Positions 53,464 to 64,000 of a stretch of DNA of 64,000 bases are shown piece by piece. Position 1 is the first letter of the stretch, and each line of letters starts with the position of its first letter. Both the position numbers and the translations under genes were made by a program. The stretch is from Rhynchopus euleeides (taxonomy: Eukaryota > Euglenozoa > Diplonemea > Diplonemida > Diplonemidae), in the NCBI GenBank assembly GCA_963210315.1, contig OY723251.1, positions 868,001-932,000 of the forward strand, read 5' to 3'. The notes beneath the pieces are model-generated. The model made no database searches. It was not told where the DNA came from and saw only the letters and a list, made by a program, of their open reading frames with translations.

Positions 53464-54610
53464 GGGGGGGTCAAATGGGGGTGACAAACACGATTTTTCA
53501 AAAAACCGGCGCAGAGGCCCCAAAGCCCCCGTAAACCCTCCAAACCCCCCCAGATCGGTCCGGAAACCCATCGAACCCCACTTTTCCACCATTCCGGGCA
53601 CCTCAGGTGCCCGAATTGGGGTACCTAAATTTTGTGCCACCGTTTGGTACCGTACAGTGCCACTGTGTGGGAGGTTGGAAAAGAAAATGCCCCAACACAC
53701 CACATCTGAGGGTTGCAATGCATGTTGCTTGCCAACCACGTCATCCGGTGGGTGTCAGGCGCTATGTAGGTGGCATTAGCCAGGTCTTCGATGTGTTCTG
53801 GCTTGTATATATACCTCCCTGCCTGCGGCACAGGCACTGCCTTTGTCCCCCACACCAGCCACAGAGAGCGTATTGTACTCGGTCCACGGTTGCTGATTCA
53901 TTGTGATGCGTTGTATCCTCGAGTGAACGTCACACACTAGTGGCACCACCACCCGCCATCCGAGAGCTGTATTGACTTTGCGCGCTTCCGTTGTATTCAC
54001 CTCGCCACGCATATTGCACCGTTCAGTACCAGTGCTCTTGGGCCAGGCAAAGTAGACCGCAGCAACTACCAATTCTGGCACAATGGGTACCACGACAGCG
54101 CACTTCATGTGTTCCCGGAATGTACAGCTCGTGTTGCAACAGTCGTTGTCAACACATCCCGGTTGTGGAGCACTGCTGCACAGGAATCACACGACCATCT
54201 GGACTGTTCCGTACCTACAGGCAGCCTCCCGGTGCATGGTGGCAGGGAGGTATATATACAAGCCAGAACACATCGAAGACCTGGCTAATGCCACCTACAT
54301 AGCGCCTGACACCCACCGGATGACGTGGTTGGCAAGCAACATGCATTGCAACCCTCAGATGTGGTGTGTTGGGGCATTTTCTTTTCCAACCTCCCACACA
54401 GTGGCACTGTACGGTACCAAACGGTGGCACAAAATTTAGGTACCCCAATTCGGGCACCTGAGGTGCCCGGAATGGTGGAAAAGTGGGGTTCGATGGGTTT
54501 CCGGACCGATCTGGGGGGGTTTGGAGGGTTTACGGGGGCTTTGGGGCCTCTGCGCCGGTTTTTTGAAAAATCATGTTTGTCCACGTAAAAGGGTGGCATT
54601 TGACCCCCCC
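53464..54610. mobile_element. Element A, copy 2 (1147 bp, uninterrupted)
   Basis: The ends are GGGGGGGTCAAATG and CATTTGACCCCCCC, flanked by TA, with a C-run on the right. Arms at 53479-53825 and 54242-54590 are nearly identical to those of A1. The central 420 bp is in the opposite orientation to A1 with few substitutions. The right tip GTAAAAGGGTGGCATTTGACC is intact and shows where element B entered A1. Confidence 0.9.
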
Positions 54611-54612
54611 TA

Positions 54613-55297
54613 CCCCCCCCCCCCGGAGAGGGTGGGGGAGAAACGGCCGCACGACAGAGCGAGGGAGATCTTTTGGGGCGCAACCACCAACACTCAGCTG
54701 CACCCGCCTTCTGGGAAGATATCTCCGCACCACTGGCTACGCCAGTGTTGCTCAAAAAACTTTGCTTCAACTACGATGAAAATACAGGGCATCAGTTGCC
54801 TGAGAGGGGGCGGGGGGGGGCGGGGAGTATAAGTGGTTAGGAGCGGGAATTGAGAGATGTGGAATGAGGGGCAACGGGGAATACAAACGGGGGTAGAATG
54901 CTGCATGTGTGGCTGGGCAGAGCCAAAGGGAGGGGGAGGGGGATGATTGGCATGCTCAAAGACAAAATGCTGTTCTCAAAGGGGGGGGGGAGGGGGGGGG
55001 GGGGGGGGGGACGAACCGGACATCCTGTCGGGGATCCCCTTTTTCTCTCTTCGACAAGGGCGGAAGGGGGTGAAGCGCCCCTCAACCCCACCCCACCCCA
55101 CCACCCGGAGCCCAGCAACAGAGAGGAACAGATCCGAACCAATCTATCCATGCAGACCCCCCCACCCCAACCCACCCCGCCCCGCCCCGTCTATCGCAAA
55201 GGCTGTGGAGGCACTGTGAAGTGGCCCTCCGCGTCCAGCCCTCCAGTGTGTGAGATACTACTCATGGTTGCATAGCGGCCGTTTTAAAAAATCCCTT
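54613..55297. other. Spacer between A2 and N5
   Basis: C-run 54613-54625 and a long interrupted G-run at 54979-55010. Open frames here are G/C-run translations. No gene was seen. Confidence 0.5.
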
Positions 55298-55443
55298 GGG
55301 GGCCTTCGCTCTGTGTCAAACTGTGTCAAATTGTGTCAGTGTGTCACACAGGCGGTTTTTTTCACCTTAGGCGAAATCGGCAAAAACGCCGCCAGGCCTT
55401 CGCTCTGTGTCACTGTGTGTCACTGACACAGAGCGAAGGTCCC
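55298..55443. mobile_element. N-family element, copy N5 (compound)
   Basis: GGGGGCCTTCGCTCTGTGTCA at the left. From 55394 a perfect hairpin GGCCTTCGCTCTGTGTCA...TGACACAGAGCGAAGG lies at the right. It appears to be one N copy containing or abutting a second, collapsed one. Confidence 0.7.
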
Positions 55444-55571
55444 GTGACACAGGGGTGTTGGGGACAATGCAAAATTTGCGAAAAATCTCGAAAAAAAATT
55501 TCTGGCAGAGGTGAAAAAATTGGGTGCCACACAAAACTGGCTCCAAAGTGACATACTCCCACGTGGTCCTT

Positions 55572-58500
55572 ACACACTGTGTCATGCCCCCCCAGGCTTC
55601 TAACACAGTGTGTCATGCCCCCCCAGGCTTCTAGCACACTGTGTCATGCCCCCCCAGGCTTCCAGCACACTGTGTCATGCCCCCCCAGGCTTCTAACACA
55701 GTGTGTCATGCCCCCCCAGGCTTCTAACACAGTGTGTCATGCCCCCCCAGGCTTCCAGCACACTGTGTCATGCCCCCCCAGGCTTCTAACACTGTGTGTC
55801 ATGCCCCCCCAGGCTTCTAACACACTGTGTCATGCCCCCCCAGGCTTCTAACACACTGTGTCATGCCCCCCCAGGCTTCTAACACAGTGTGTCATGCCCC
55901 CCCAGGCTTCTAGCACACTGTGTCATGCCCCCCCAGGCTTCCAGCACACTGTGTCATGCCCCCCCAGGCTTCTAACACAGTGTGTCATGCTCCCCCAGGC
56001 TTCTAACACAGTGTGTCATGCCCCCCCAGGCTTCCAGCACACTGTGTCATGCCCCCCCAGGCTTCTAACACTGTGTGTCATGCCCCCCCAGGCTTCTAAC
56101 ACACTGTGTCATGCCCCCCCAGGCTTCTAACACACTGTGTCATGCCCCCCCAGGCTTCTAACACAGTGTGTCATGCCCCCCCAGGCTTCTAACACACTGT
56201 GTCATGCCCCCCCAGGCTTCTAACACTGTGTCATGCCCCCCCAGGCTTCCAGCACACTGTGTCATGCCCCCCCCAGGCTTCTAACACACTGTGTCATGCC
56301 CCCCCAGGCTTCTAACACAGTGTGTCATGCCCCCCCAGGCTTCTAACACACTGTGTCATGCCCCCCAGGCTTCTAACACACTGTGTCATGCCCCCCCAGG
56401 CTTCTAACACTGTGTCATGCCCCCCCAGGCTTCTAACACAGTGTGTCATGCCCCCCCAGGCTTCTAACACACTGTGTCATGCCCCCCCAGGCTTCAAACA
56501 CAGTGTGTCATGCCCCCCCAGGCTTCTAACACTGTGTGTCATGCCCCCCCAGGCTTCTAGCACACTGTGTCATGCCCCCCCAGGCTTCTAACACACTGTG
56601 TCATGCCCCCCCAGGCTTCAAACACAGTGTGTCATGCCCCCCCAGGCTTCTAACACTGTGTGTCATGCCCCCCCAGGCTTCTAACACTGTGTGTCATGCC
56701 CCCCCAGGCTTCTAACACACTGTGTCATGCCCCCCCAGGCTTCTAACACAGTGTGTCATGCCCCCCCAGGCTTCTAACACACTGTGTCATGCCCCCCCAG
56801 GCTTCTAACACTGTGTCATGCCCCCCCAGGCTTCTAACACAGTGTGTCATGCCCCCCCAGGCTTCTAACACACTGTGTCATGCCCCCCCAGGCTTCTAGC
56901 ACACTGTGTCATGCCCCCCCAGGCTTCCAGCACACTGTGTCATGCCCCCCCAGGCTTCTAACACAGTGTGTCATGCCCCCCCAGGCTTCTAACACTGTGT
57001 CATGCCCCCCCAGGCTTCTAACACAGTGTGTCATGCCCCCCCAGGCTTCTAACACACTGTGTCATGCCCCCCCAGGCTTCTAACACTGTGTCATGCCCCC
57101 CCAGGCTTCTAACACACTGTGTCATGCCCCCCCAGGCTTCTAACACACTGTGTCATGCCCCCCCAGGCTTCTAACACTGTGTGTCATGCCCCCCCAGGCT
57201 TCTAACACTGTGTGTCATGCCCCCCCAGGCTTCTAGCACACTGTGTCATGCCCCCCCAGGCTTCTAACACACTGTGTCATGCCCCCCCAGGCTTCTAACA
57301 CTGTGTGTCATGCCCCCCCAGGCTTCTAACACTGTGTGTCATGCCCCCCCAGGCTTCCAGCACACTGTGTCATGCCCCCCCAGGCTTCTAACACAGTGTG
57401 TCATGCCCCCCCAGGCTTCTAACACTGTGTGTCATGCCCCCCCAGGCTTCTAACACTGTGTCATGCCCCCCCAGGCTTCTAACACAGTGTGTCATGCCCC
57501 CCCAGGCTTCTAACACACTGTGTCATGCCCCCCCAGGCTTCTAACACACTGTGTCATGCCCCCCCAGGCTTCTAGCACACTGTGTCATGCCCCCCCAGGC
57601 TTCCAGCACACTGTGTCATGCCCCCCCAGGCTTCTAACACAGTGTGTCATGCCCCCCCAGGCTTCTAACACACTGTGTCATGCCCCCCCAGGCTTCTAAC
57701 ACTGTGTCATGCCCCCCCAGGCTTCCAGCACACTGTGTCATGCCCCCCCAGGCTTCTAACACACTGTGTCATGCCCCCCCAGGCTTCTAACACAGTGTGT
57801 CATGCCCGCCCAGGCTTCTAACACACTGTGTCATGCCCCCCCAGGCTTCTAACACACTGTGTCATGCCCCCCCAGGCTTCTAACACTGTGTGTCATGCCC
57901 CCCCAGGCTTCCAGCACACTGTGTCATGCCCCCCCAGGCTTCTAACACACTGTGTCATGCCCCCCCAGGCTTCTAACACTGTGTCATGCCCCCCCAGGCT
58001 TCCAGCACACTGTGTCATGCCCCCCCAGGCTTCTAACACACTGTGTCATGCCCCCCCAGGCTTCTAACACAGTGTGTCATGCCCGCCCAGGCTTCTAACA
58101 CACTGTGTCATGCCCCCCCAGGCTTCTAACACACTGTGTCATGCCCCCCCAGGCTTCTAACACTGTGTGTCATGCCCCCCCAGGCTTCCAGCACACTGTG
58201 TCATGCCCCCCCAGGCTTCTAACACTGTGTGTCATGCCCCCCCAGGCTTCTAACACACTGTGTCATGCCCCCCCAGGCTTCTAACACAGTGTGTCATGCC
58301 CCCCCAGGCTTCTAACACTGTGTCATGCCCCCCCAGGCTTCTAACACTGTGTGTCATGCCCCCCCAGGCTTCTAACACACTGTGTCATGCCCCCCCAGGC
58401 TTCTAACACACTGTGTCATGCCCCCCCAGGCTTCTAGCACACTGTGTCATGCCCCCCCAGGCTTCCAGCACACTGTGTCATGCCCCCCCAGGCTTCTAAC

Positions 58501-61500
58501 ACAGTGTGTCATGCCCCCCCAGGCTTCTAACACACTGTGTCATGCCCCCCCAGGCTTCTAACACTGTGTCATGCCCCCCCAGGCTTCCAGCACACTGTGT
58601 CATGCCCCCCCAGGCTTCTAACACACTGTGTCATGCCCCCCCAGGCTTCTAACACAGTGTGTCATGCCCGCCCAGGCTTCTAACACACTGTGTCATGCCC
58701 CCCCAGGCTTCTAACACACTGTGTCATGCCCCCCCAGGCTTCTAACACTGTGTGTCATGCCCCCCCAGGCTTCCAGCACACTGTGTCATGCCCCCCCAGG
58801 CTTCTAACACACTGTGTCATGCCCCCCCAGGCTTCTAACACTGTGTCATGCCCCCCCAGGCTTCCAGCACACTGTGTCATGCCCCCCCAGGCTTCTAACA
58901 CACTGTGTCATGCCCCCCCAGGCTTCTAACACACTGTGTCATGCCCCCCCAGGCTTCTAACACTGTGTGTCATGCCCCCCCAGGCTTCCAGCACACTGTG
59001 TCATGCCCCCCCAGGCTTCTAACACACTGTGTCATGCCCCCCCAGGCTTCTAACACAGTGTGTCATGCCCCCCCAGGCTTCCAGCACACTGTGTCATGCC
59101 CCCCCAGGCTTCTAACACTGTGTGTCATGCCCCCCCAGGCTTCTAACACACTGTGTCATGCCCCCCCAGGCTTCTAACACAGTGTGTCATGCCCCCCCAG
59201 GCTTCTAACACTGTGTGTCATGCCCCCCCAGGCTTCTAGCACACTGTGTCATGCCCCCCCAGGCTTCTAACACACTGTGTCATGCCCCCCCAGGCTTCAA
59301 ACACAGTGTGTCATGCCCCCCCAGGCTTCTAACACTGTGTGTCATGCCCCCCCAGGCTTCTAACACTGTGTGTCATGCCCCCCCAGGCTTCTAACACACT
59401 GTGTCATGCCCCCCCAGGCTTCTAACACAGTGTGTCATGCCCCCCCAGGCTTCTAACACACTGTGTCATGCCCCCCCAGGCTTCTAACACTGTGTCATGC
59501 CCCCCCAGGCTTCTAACACAGTGTGTCATGCCCCCCCAGGCTTCTAACACACTGTGTCATGCCCCCCCAGGCTTCTAGCACACTGTGTCATGCCCCCCCA
59601 GGCTTCCAGCACACTGTGTCATGCCCCCCCAGGCTTCTAACACAGTGTGTCATGCCCCCCCAGGCTTCTAACACAGTGTGTCATGCCCCCCCAGGCTTCT
59701 AACACTGTGTCATGCCCCCCCAGGCTTCTAACACAGTGTGTCATGCCCCCCCAGGCTTCTAACACACTGTGTCATGCCCCCCCAGGCTTCTAACACTGTG
59801 TCATGCCCCCCCAGGCTTCTAACACACTGTGTCATGCCCCCCCAGGCTTCTAACACACTGTGTCATGCCCCCCCAGGCTTCTAACACTGTGTGTCATGCC
59901 CCCCCAGGCTTCTAACACTGTGTGTCATGCCCCCCCAGGCTTCTAGCACACTGTGTCATGCCCCCCCAGGCTTCTAACACACTGTGTCATGCCCCCCCAG
60001 GCTTCTAACACTGTGTGTCATGCCCCCCCAGGCTTCTAACACTGTGTGTCATGCCCCCCCAGGCTTCCAGCACACTGTGTCATGCCCCCCCAGGCTTCTA
60101 ACACAGTGTGTCATGCCCCCCCAGGCTTCTAACACTGTGTGTCATGCCCCCCCAGGCTTCTAACACTGTGTCATGCCCCCCCAGGCTTCTAACACAGTGT
60201 GTCATGCCCCCCCAGGCTTCTAACACACTGTGTCATGCCCCCCCAGGCTTCTAACACACTGTGTCATGCCCCCCCAGGCTTCTAGCACACTGTGTCATGC
60301 CCCCCCAGGCTTCCAGCACACTGTGTCATGCCCCCCCAGGCTTCTAACACAGTGTGTCATGCCCCCCCAGGCTTCTAACACACTGTGTCATGCCCCCCCA
60401 GGCTTCTAACACTGTGTCATGCCCCCCCAGGCTTCCAGCACACTGTGTCATGCCCCCCCAGGCTTCTAACACACTGTGTCATGCCCCCCCAGGCTTCTAA
60501 CACAGTGTGTCATGCCCGCCCAGGCTTCTAACACACTGTGTCATGCCCCCCCAGGCTTCTAACACACTGTGTCATGCCCCCCCAGGCTTCTAACACTGTG
60601 TGTCATGCCCCCCCAGGCTTCCAGCACACTGTGTCATGCCCCCCCAGGCTTCTAACACACTGTGTCATGCCCCCCCAGGCTTCTAACACTGTGTCATGCC
60701 CCCCCAGGCTTCCAGCACACTGTGTCATGCCCCCCCAGGCTTCTAACACACTGTGTCATGCCCCCCCAGGCTTCTAACACAGTGTGTCATGCCCGCCCAG
60801 GCTTCTAACACACTGTGTCATGCCCCCCCAGGCTTCTAACACACTGTGTCATGCCCCCCCAGGCTTCTAACACTGTGTGTCATGCCCCCCCAGGCTTCCA
60901 GCACACTGTGTCATGCCCCCCCAGGCTTCTAACACTGTGTGTCATGCCCCCCCAGGCTTCTAACACACTGTGTCATGCCCCCCCAGGCTTCTAACACAGT
61001 GTGTCATGCCCCCCCAGGCTTCTAACACTGTGTCATGCCCCCCCAGGCTTCTAACACTGTGTGTCATGCCCCCCCAGGCTTCTAACACACTGTGTCATGC
61101 CCCCCCAGGCTTCTAACACACTGTGTCATGCCCCCCCAGGCTTCTAGCACACTGTGTCATGCCCCCCCAGGCTTCCAGCACACTGTGTCATGCCCCCCCA
61201 GGCTTCTAACACAGTGTGTCATGCCCCCCCAGGCTTCTAACACACTGTGTCATGCCCCCCCAGGCTTCTAACACTGTGTCATGCCCCCCCAGGCTTCCAG
61301 CACACTGTGTCATGCCCCCCCAGGCTTCTAACACACTGTGTCATGCCCCCCCAGGCTTCTAACACAGTGTGTCATGCCCGCCCAGGCTTCTAACACACTG
61401 TGTCATGCCCCCCCAGGCTTCTAACACACTGTGTCATGCCCCCCCAGGCTTCTAACACTGTGTGTCATGCCCCCCCAGGCTTCCAGCACACTGTGTCATG

Positions 61501-64000
61501 CCCCCCCAGGCTTCTAACACACTGTGTCATGCCCCCCCAGGCTTCTAACACTGTGTCATGCCCCCCCAGGCTTCCAGCACACTGTGTCATGCCCCCCCAG
61601 GCTTCTAACACACTGTGTCATGCCCCCCCAGGCTTCTAACACACTGTGTCATGCCCCCCCAGGCTTCTAACACTGTGTGTCATGCCCCCCCAGGCTTCCA
61701 GCACACTGTGTCATGCCCCCCCAGGCTTCTAACACACTGTGTCATGCCCCCCCAGGCTTCTAACACAGTGTGTCATGCCCCCCCAGGCTTCCAGCACACT
61801 GTGTCATGCCCCCCCAGGCTTCTAACACTGTGTGTCATGCCCCCCCAGGCTTCTAACACACTGTGTCATGCCCCCCCAGGCTTCTAACACAGTGTGTCAT
61901 GCCCCCCCAGGCTTCTAACACTGTGTCATGCCCCCCCAGGCTTCCAGCACACTGTGTCATGCCCCCCCAGGCTTCTAACACACTGTGTCATGCCCCCCCA
62001 GGCTTCTAACACAGTGTGTCATGCCCCCCCAGGCTTCTAACACACTGTGTCATGCCCCCCCAGGCTTCTAACACACTGTGTCATGCCCCCCCAGGCTTCT
62101 AACACTGTGTGTCATGCCCCCCCAGGCTTCCAGCACACTGTGTCATGCCCCCCCAGGCTTCTAACACACTGTGTCATGCCCCCCCAGGCTTCTAACACTG
62201 TGTCATGCCCCCCCAGGCTTCCAGCACACTGTGTCATGCCCCCCCAGGCTTCTAACACAGTGTGTCATGCCCCCCCAGGCTTCTAACACACTGTGTCATG
62301 CCCCCCCAGGCTTCTAACACAGTGTGTCATGCCCCCCCAGGCTTCAAACACAGTGTGTCATGCCCCCCCAGGCTTCTAACACACTGTGTCATGCCCCCCC
62401 AGGCTTCTAACACTGTGTCATGCCCCCCCAGGCTTCTAACACAGTGTGTCATGCCCCCCCAGGCTTCTAACACACTGTGTCATGCCCCCCCAGGCTTCAA
62501 ACACAGTGTGTCATGCCCCCCCAGGCTTCTAACACTGTGTGTCATGCCCCCCCAGGCTTCTAGCACACTGTGTCATGCCCCCCCAGGCTTCTAACACACT
62601 GTGTCATGCCCCCCCAGGCTTCAAACACAGTGTGTCATGCCCCCCCAGGCTTCTAACACTGTGTGTCATGCCCCCCCAGGCTTCTAACACTGTGTGTCAT
62701 GCCCCCCCAGGCTTCTAACACACTGTGTCATGCCCCCCCAGGCTTCTAGCACACTGTGTCATGCCCCCCCAGGCTTCCAGCACACTGTGTCATGCCCCCC
62801 CAGGCTTCTAACACAGTGTGTCATGCCCCCCCAGGCTTCTAACACACTGTGTCATGCCCCCCCAGGCTTCTAACACTGTGTCATGCCCCCCCAGGCTTCT
62901 AACACAGTGTGTCATGCCCCCCCAGGCTTCTAACACACTGTGTCATGCCCCCCCAGGCTTCTAGCACACTGTGTCATGCCCCCCCAGGCTTCCAGCACAC
63001 TGTGTCATGCCCCCCCAGGCTTCTAACACAGTGTGTCATGCCCCCCCAGGCTTCTAACACTGTGTGTCATGCCCCCCCAGGCTTCTAGCACACTGTGTCA
63101 TGCCCCCCCAGGCTTCTAACACACTGTGTCATGCCCCCCCAGGCTTCAAACACAGTGTGTCATGCCCCCCCAGGCTTCTAACACTGTGTGTCATGCCCCC
63201 CCAGGCTTCTAGCACACTGTGTCATGCCCCCCCAGGCTTCTAACACACTGTGTCATGCCCCCCCAGGCTTCAAACACAGTGTGTCATGCCCCCCCAGGCT
63301 TCTAACACTGTGTGTCATGCCCCCCCAGGCTTCTAGCACACTGTGTCATGCCCCCCCAGGCTTCAAACACAGTGTGTCATGCCCCCCCAGGCTTCTAACA
63401 CTGTGTGTCATGCCCCCCCAGGCTTCTAACACAGTGTGTCATGCCCCCCCAGGCTTCTAACACTGTGTGTCATGCCCCCCCAGGCTTCTAACACTGTGTC
63501 ATGCCCCCCCAGGCTTCTAACACAGTGTGTCATGCCCCCCCAGGCTTCTAACACACTGTGTCATGCCCCCCCAGGCTTCTAACACTGTGTCATGCCCCCC
63601 CAGGCTTCTAACACACTGTGTCATGCCCCCCCAGGCTTCTAGCACACTGTGTCATGCCCCCCCAGGCTTCTAACACACTGTGTCATGCCCCCCCAGGCTT
63701 CTAACACAGTGTGTCATGCCCCCCCAGGCTTCTAACACACTGTGTCATGCCCCCCCAGGCTTCAAACACAGTGTGTCATGCCCCCCCAGGCTTCTAACAC
63801 TGTGTGTCATGCCCCCCCAGGCTTCTAGCACACTGTGTCATGCCCCCCCAGGCTTCTAACACACTGTGTCATGCCCCCCCAGGCTTCAAACACAGTGTGT
63901 CATGCCCCCCCAGGCTTCTAACACTGTGTGTCATGCCCCCCCAGGCTTCTAACACTGTGTGTCATGCCCCCCCAGGCTTCTAACACACTGTGTCATGCCC
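55572..64000 (+). repeat. Satellite array, 31/29-bp unit, about 275 copies, continuing past the window
   Basis: The unit contains GTGTCATGCCCCCCCAGGCT followed by TCTAACACAC, 31 bp, with variants: AACACTG (29 bp, two bases fewer), AACACAGTG, TCCAGC, TCTAGC and TCAAAC. Blocks of units recur in the same order at spacings of about 862 bp (57828/58690; 60538/61400) and 2710 bp (57828/60538; 58905/61615), so there is higher-order structure. The 79-110-codon open frames are products of the repeat. The array begins about 130 bp after N5. Confidence 0.97.

Noticed and set aside
55579-63460. Many 79-110-codon open frames in the satellite
   Set aside because: They repeat identically with the DNA units and end wherever 29/31-bp variants shift the frame.
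1-64000. Retrotransposon or viral integration
   Set aside because: No reverse transcriptase, integrase, capsid or long terminal direct repeat was recognised in the frames examined; the terminal repeats here are inverted.

Overview
The window is nuclear DNA from a GC-rich protist. Five host genes on the + strand have introns of about 180-420 bp with GT-AG borders, usually a GTATG-type donor and a C-rich acceptor ending CACAG. Their products (cyclase-like receptor, receptor MAP3K, voltage-gated K+ channel, coiled-coil protein, TPR protein) are typical of free-living flagellates. The lineage cannot be settled from sequence alone; a euglenozoan such as a diplonemid is one possibility, untested. 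A 200-N assembly gap lies at 52714-52913, and I recognised no rRNA, tRNA, CRISPR array or reverse transcriptase.

Layout. 1-5.8 kb: nested palindromic elements, namely the end of element C, then element A1 interrupted by element B. 5.8-9.7 kb: one stray minus-strand exon and the cyclase-like receptor. 9.7-21.5 kb: mostly repeats, including a 31-bp minisatellite with inverted arms at 13.4-14.1 kb and a 515-bp tandem repeat at 15.1-16.3 kb. 21.6-29.1 kb: a nest of long-inverted-repeat elements (J containing E1, F, G and E2; then D1; then E3 containing K1 and K2). 30.2-37.6 kb: a 2266-residue receptor kinase. 37.7-40.5 kb: elements N3, O, H and D2. 41.8-52.4 kb: K+ channel, coiled-coil protein and TPR protein. 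53.0-54.6 kb: elements I and A2. 55.6 kb to the window end: a 31/29-bp satellite with higher-order structure.

The most unusual content is the set of DNA elements with long, near-palindromic inverted repeats. They fall into two groups by ends and target duplication. Group 1 begins with GGG or CCGTAWACG, is flanked by TA, and several members lie between C-runs. Group 2 begins CACGGTG and duplicates 2 bp. They nest up to four levels deep, hit one another's tips, and sometimes hit both arms of a host palindrome at the same place. Elements B and C encode paralogous proteins with acidic tails. B, D and J share a small motif resembling a winged helix. None encodes a transposase I can recognise, so the mobilising enzyme is either novel or supplied elsewhere.

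The host genes are mainly signalling components. The elements lie between them or, in one case, next to an exon whose gene they appear to have split.
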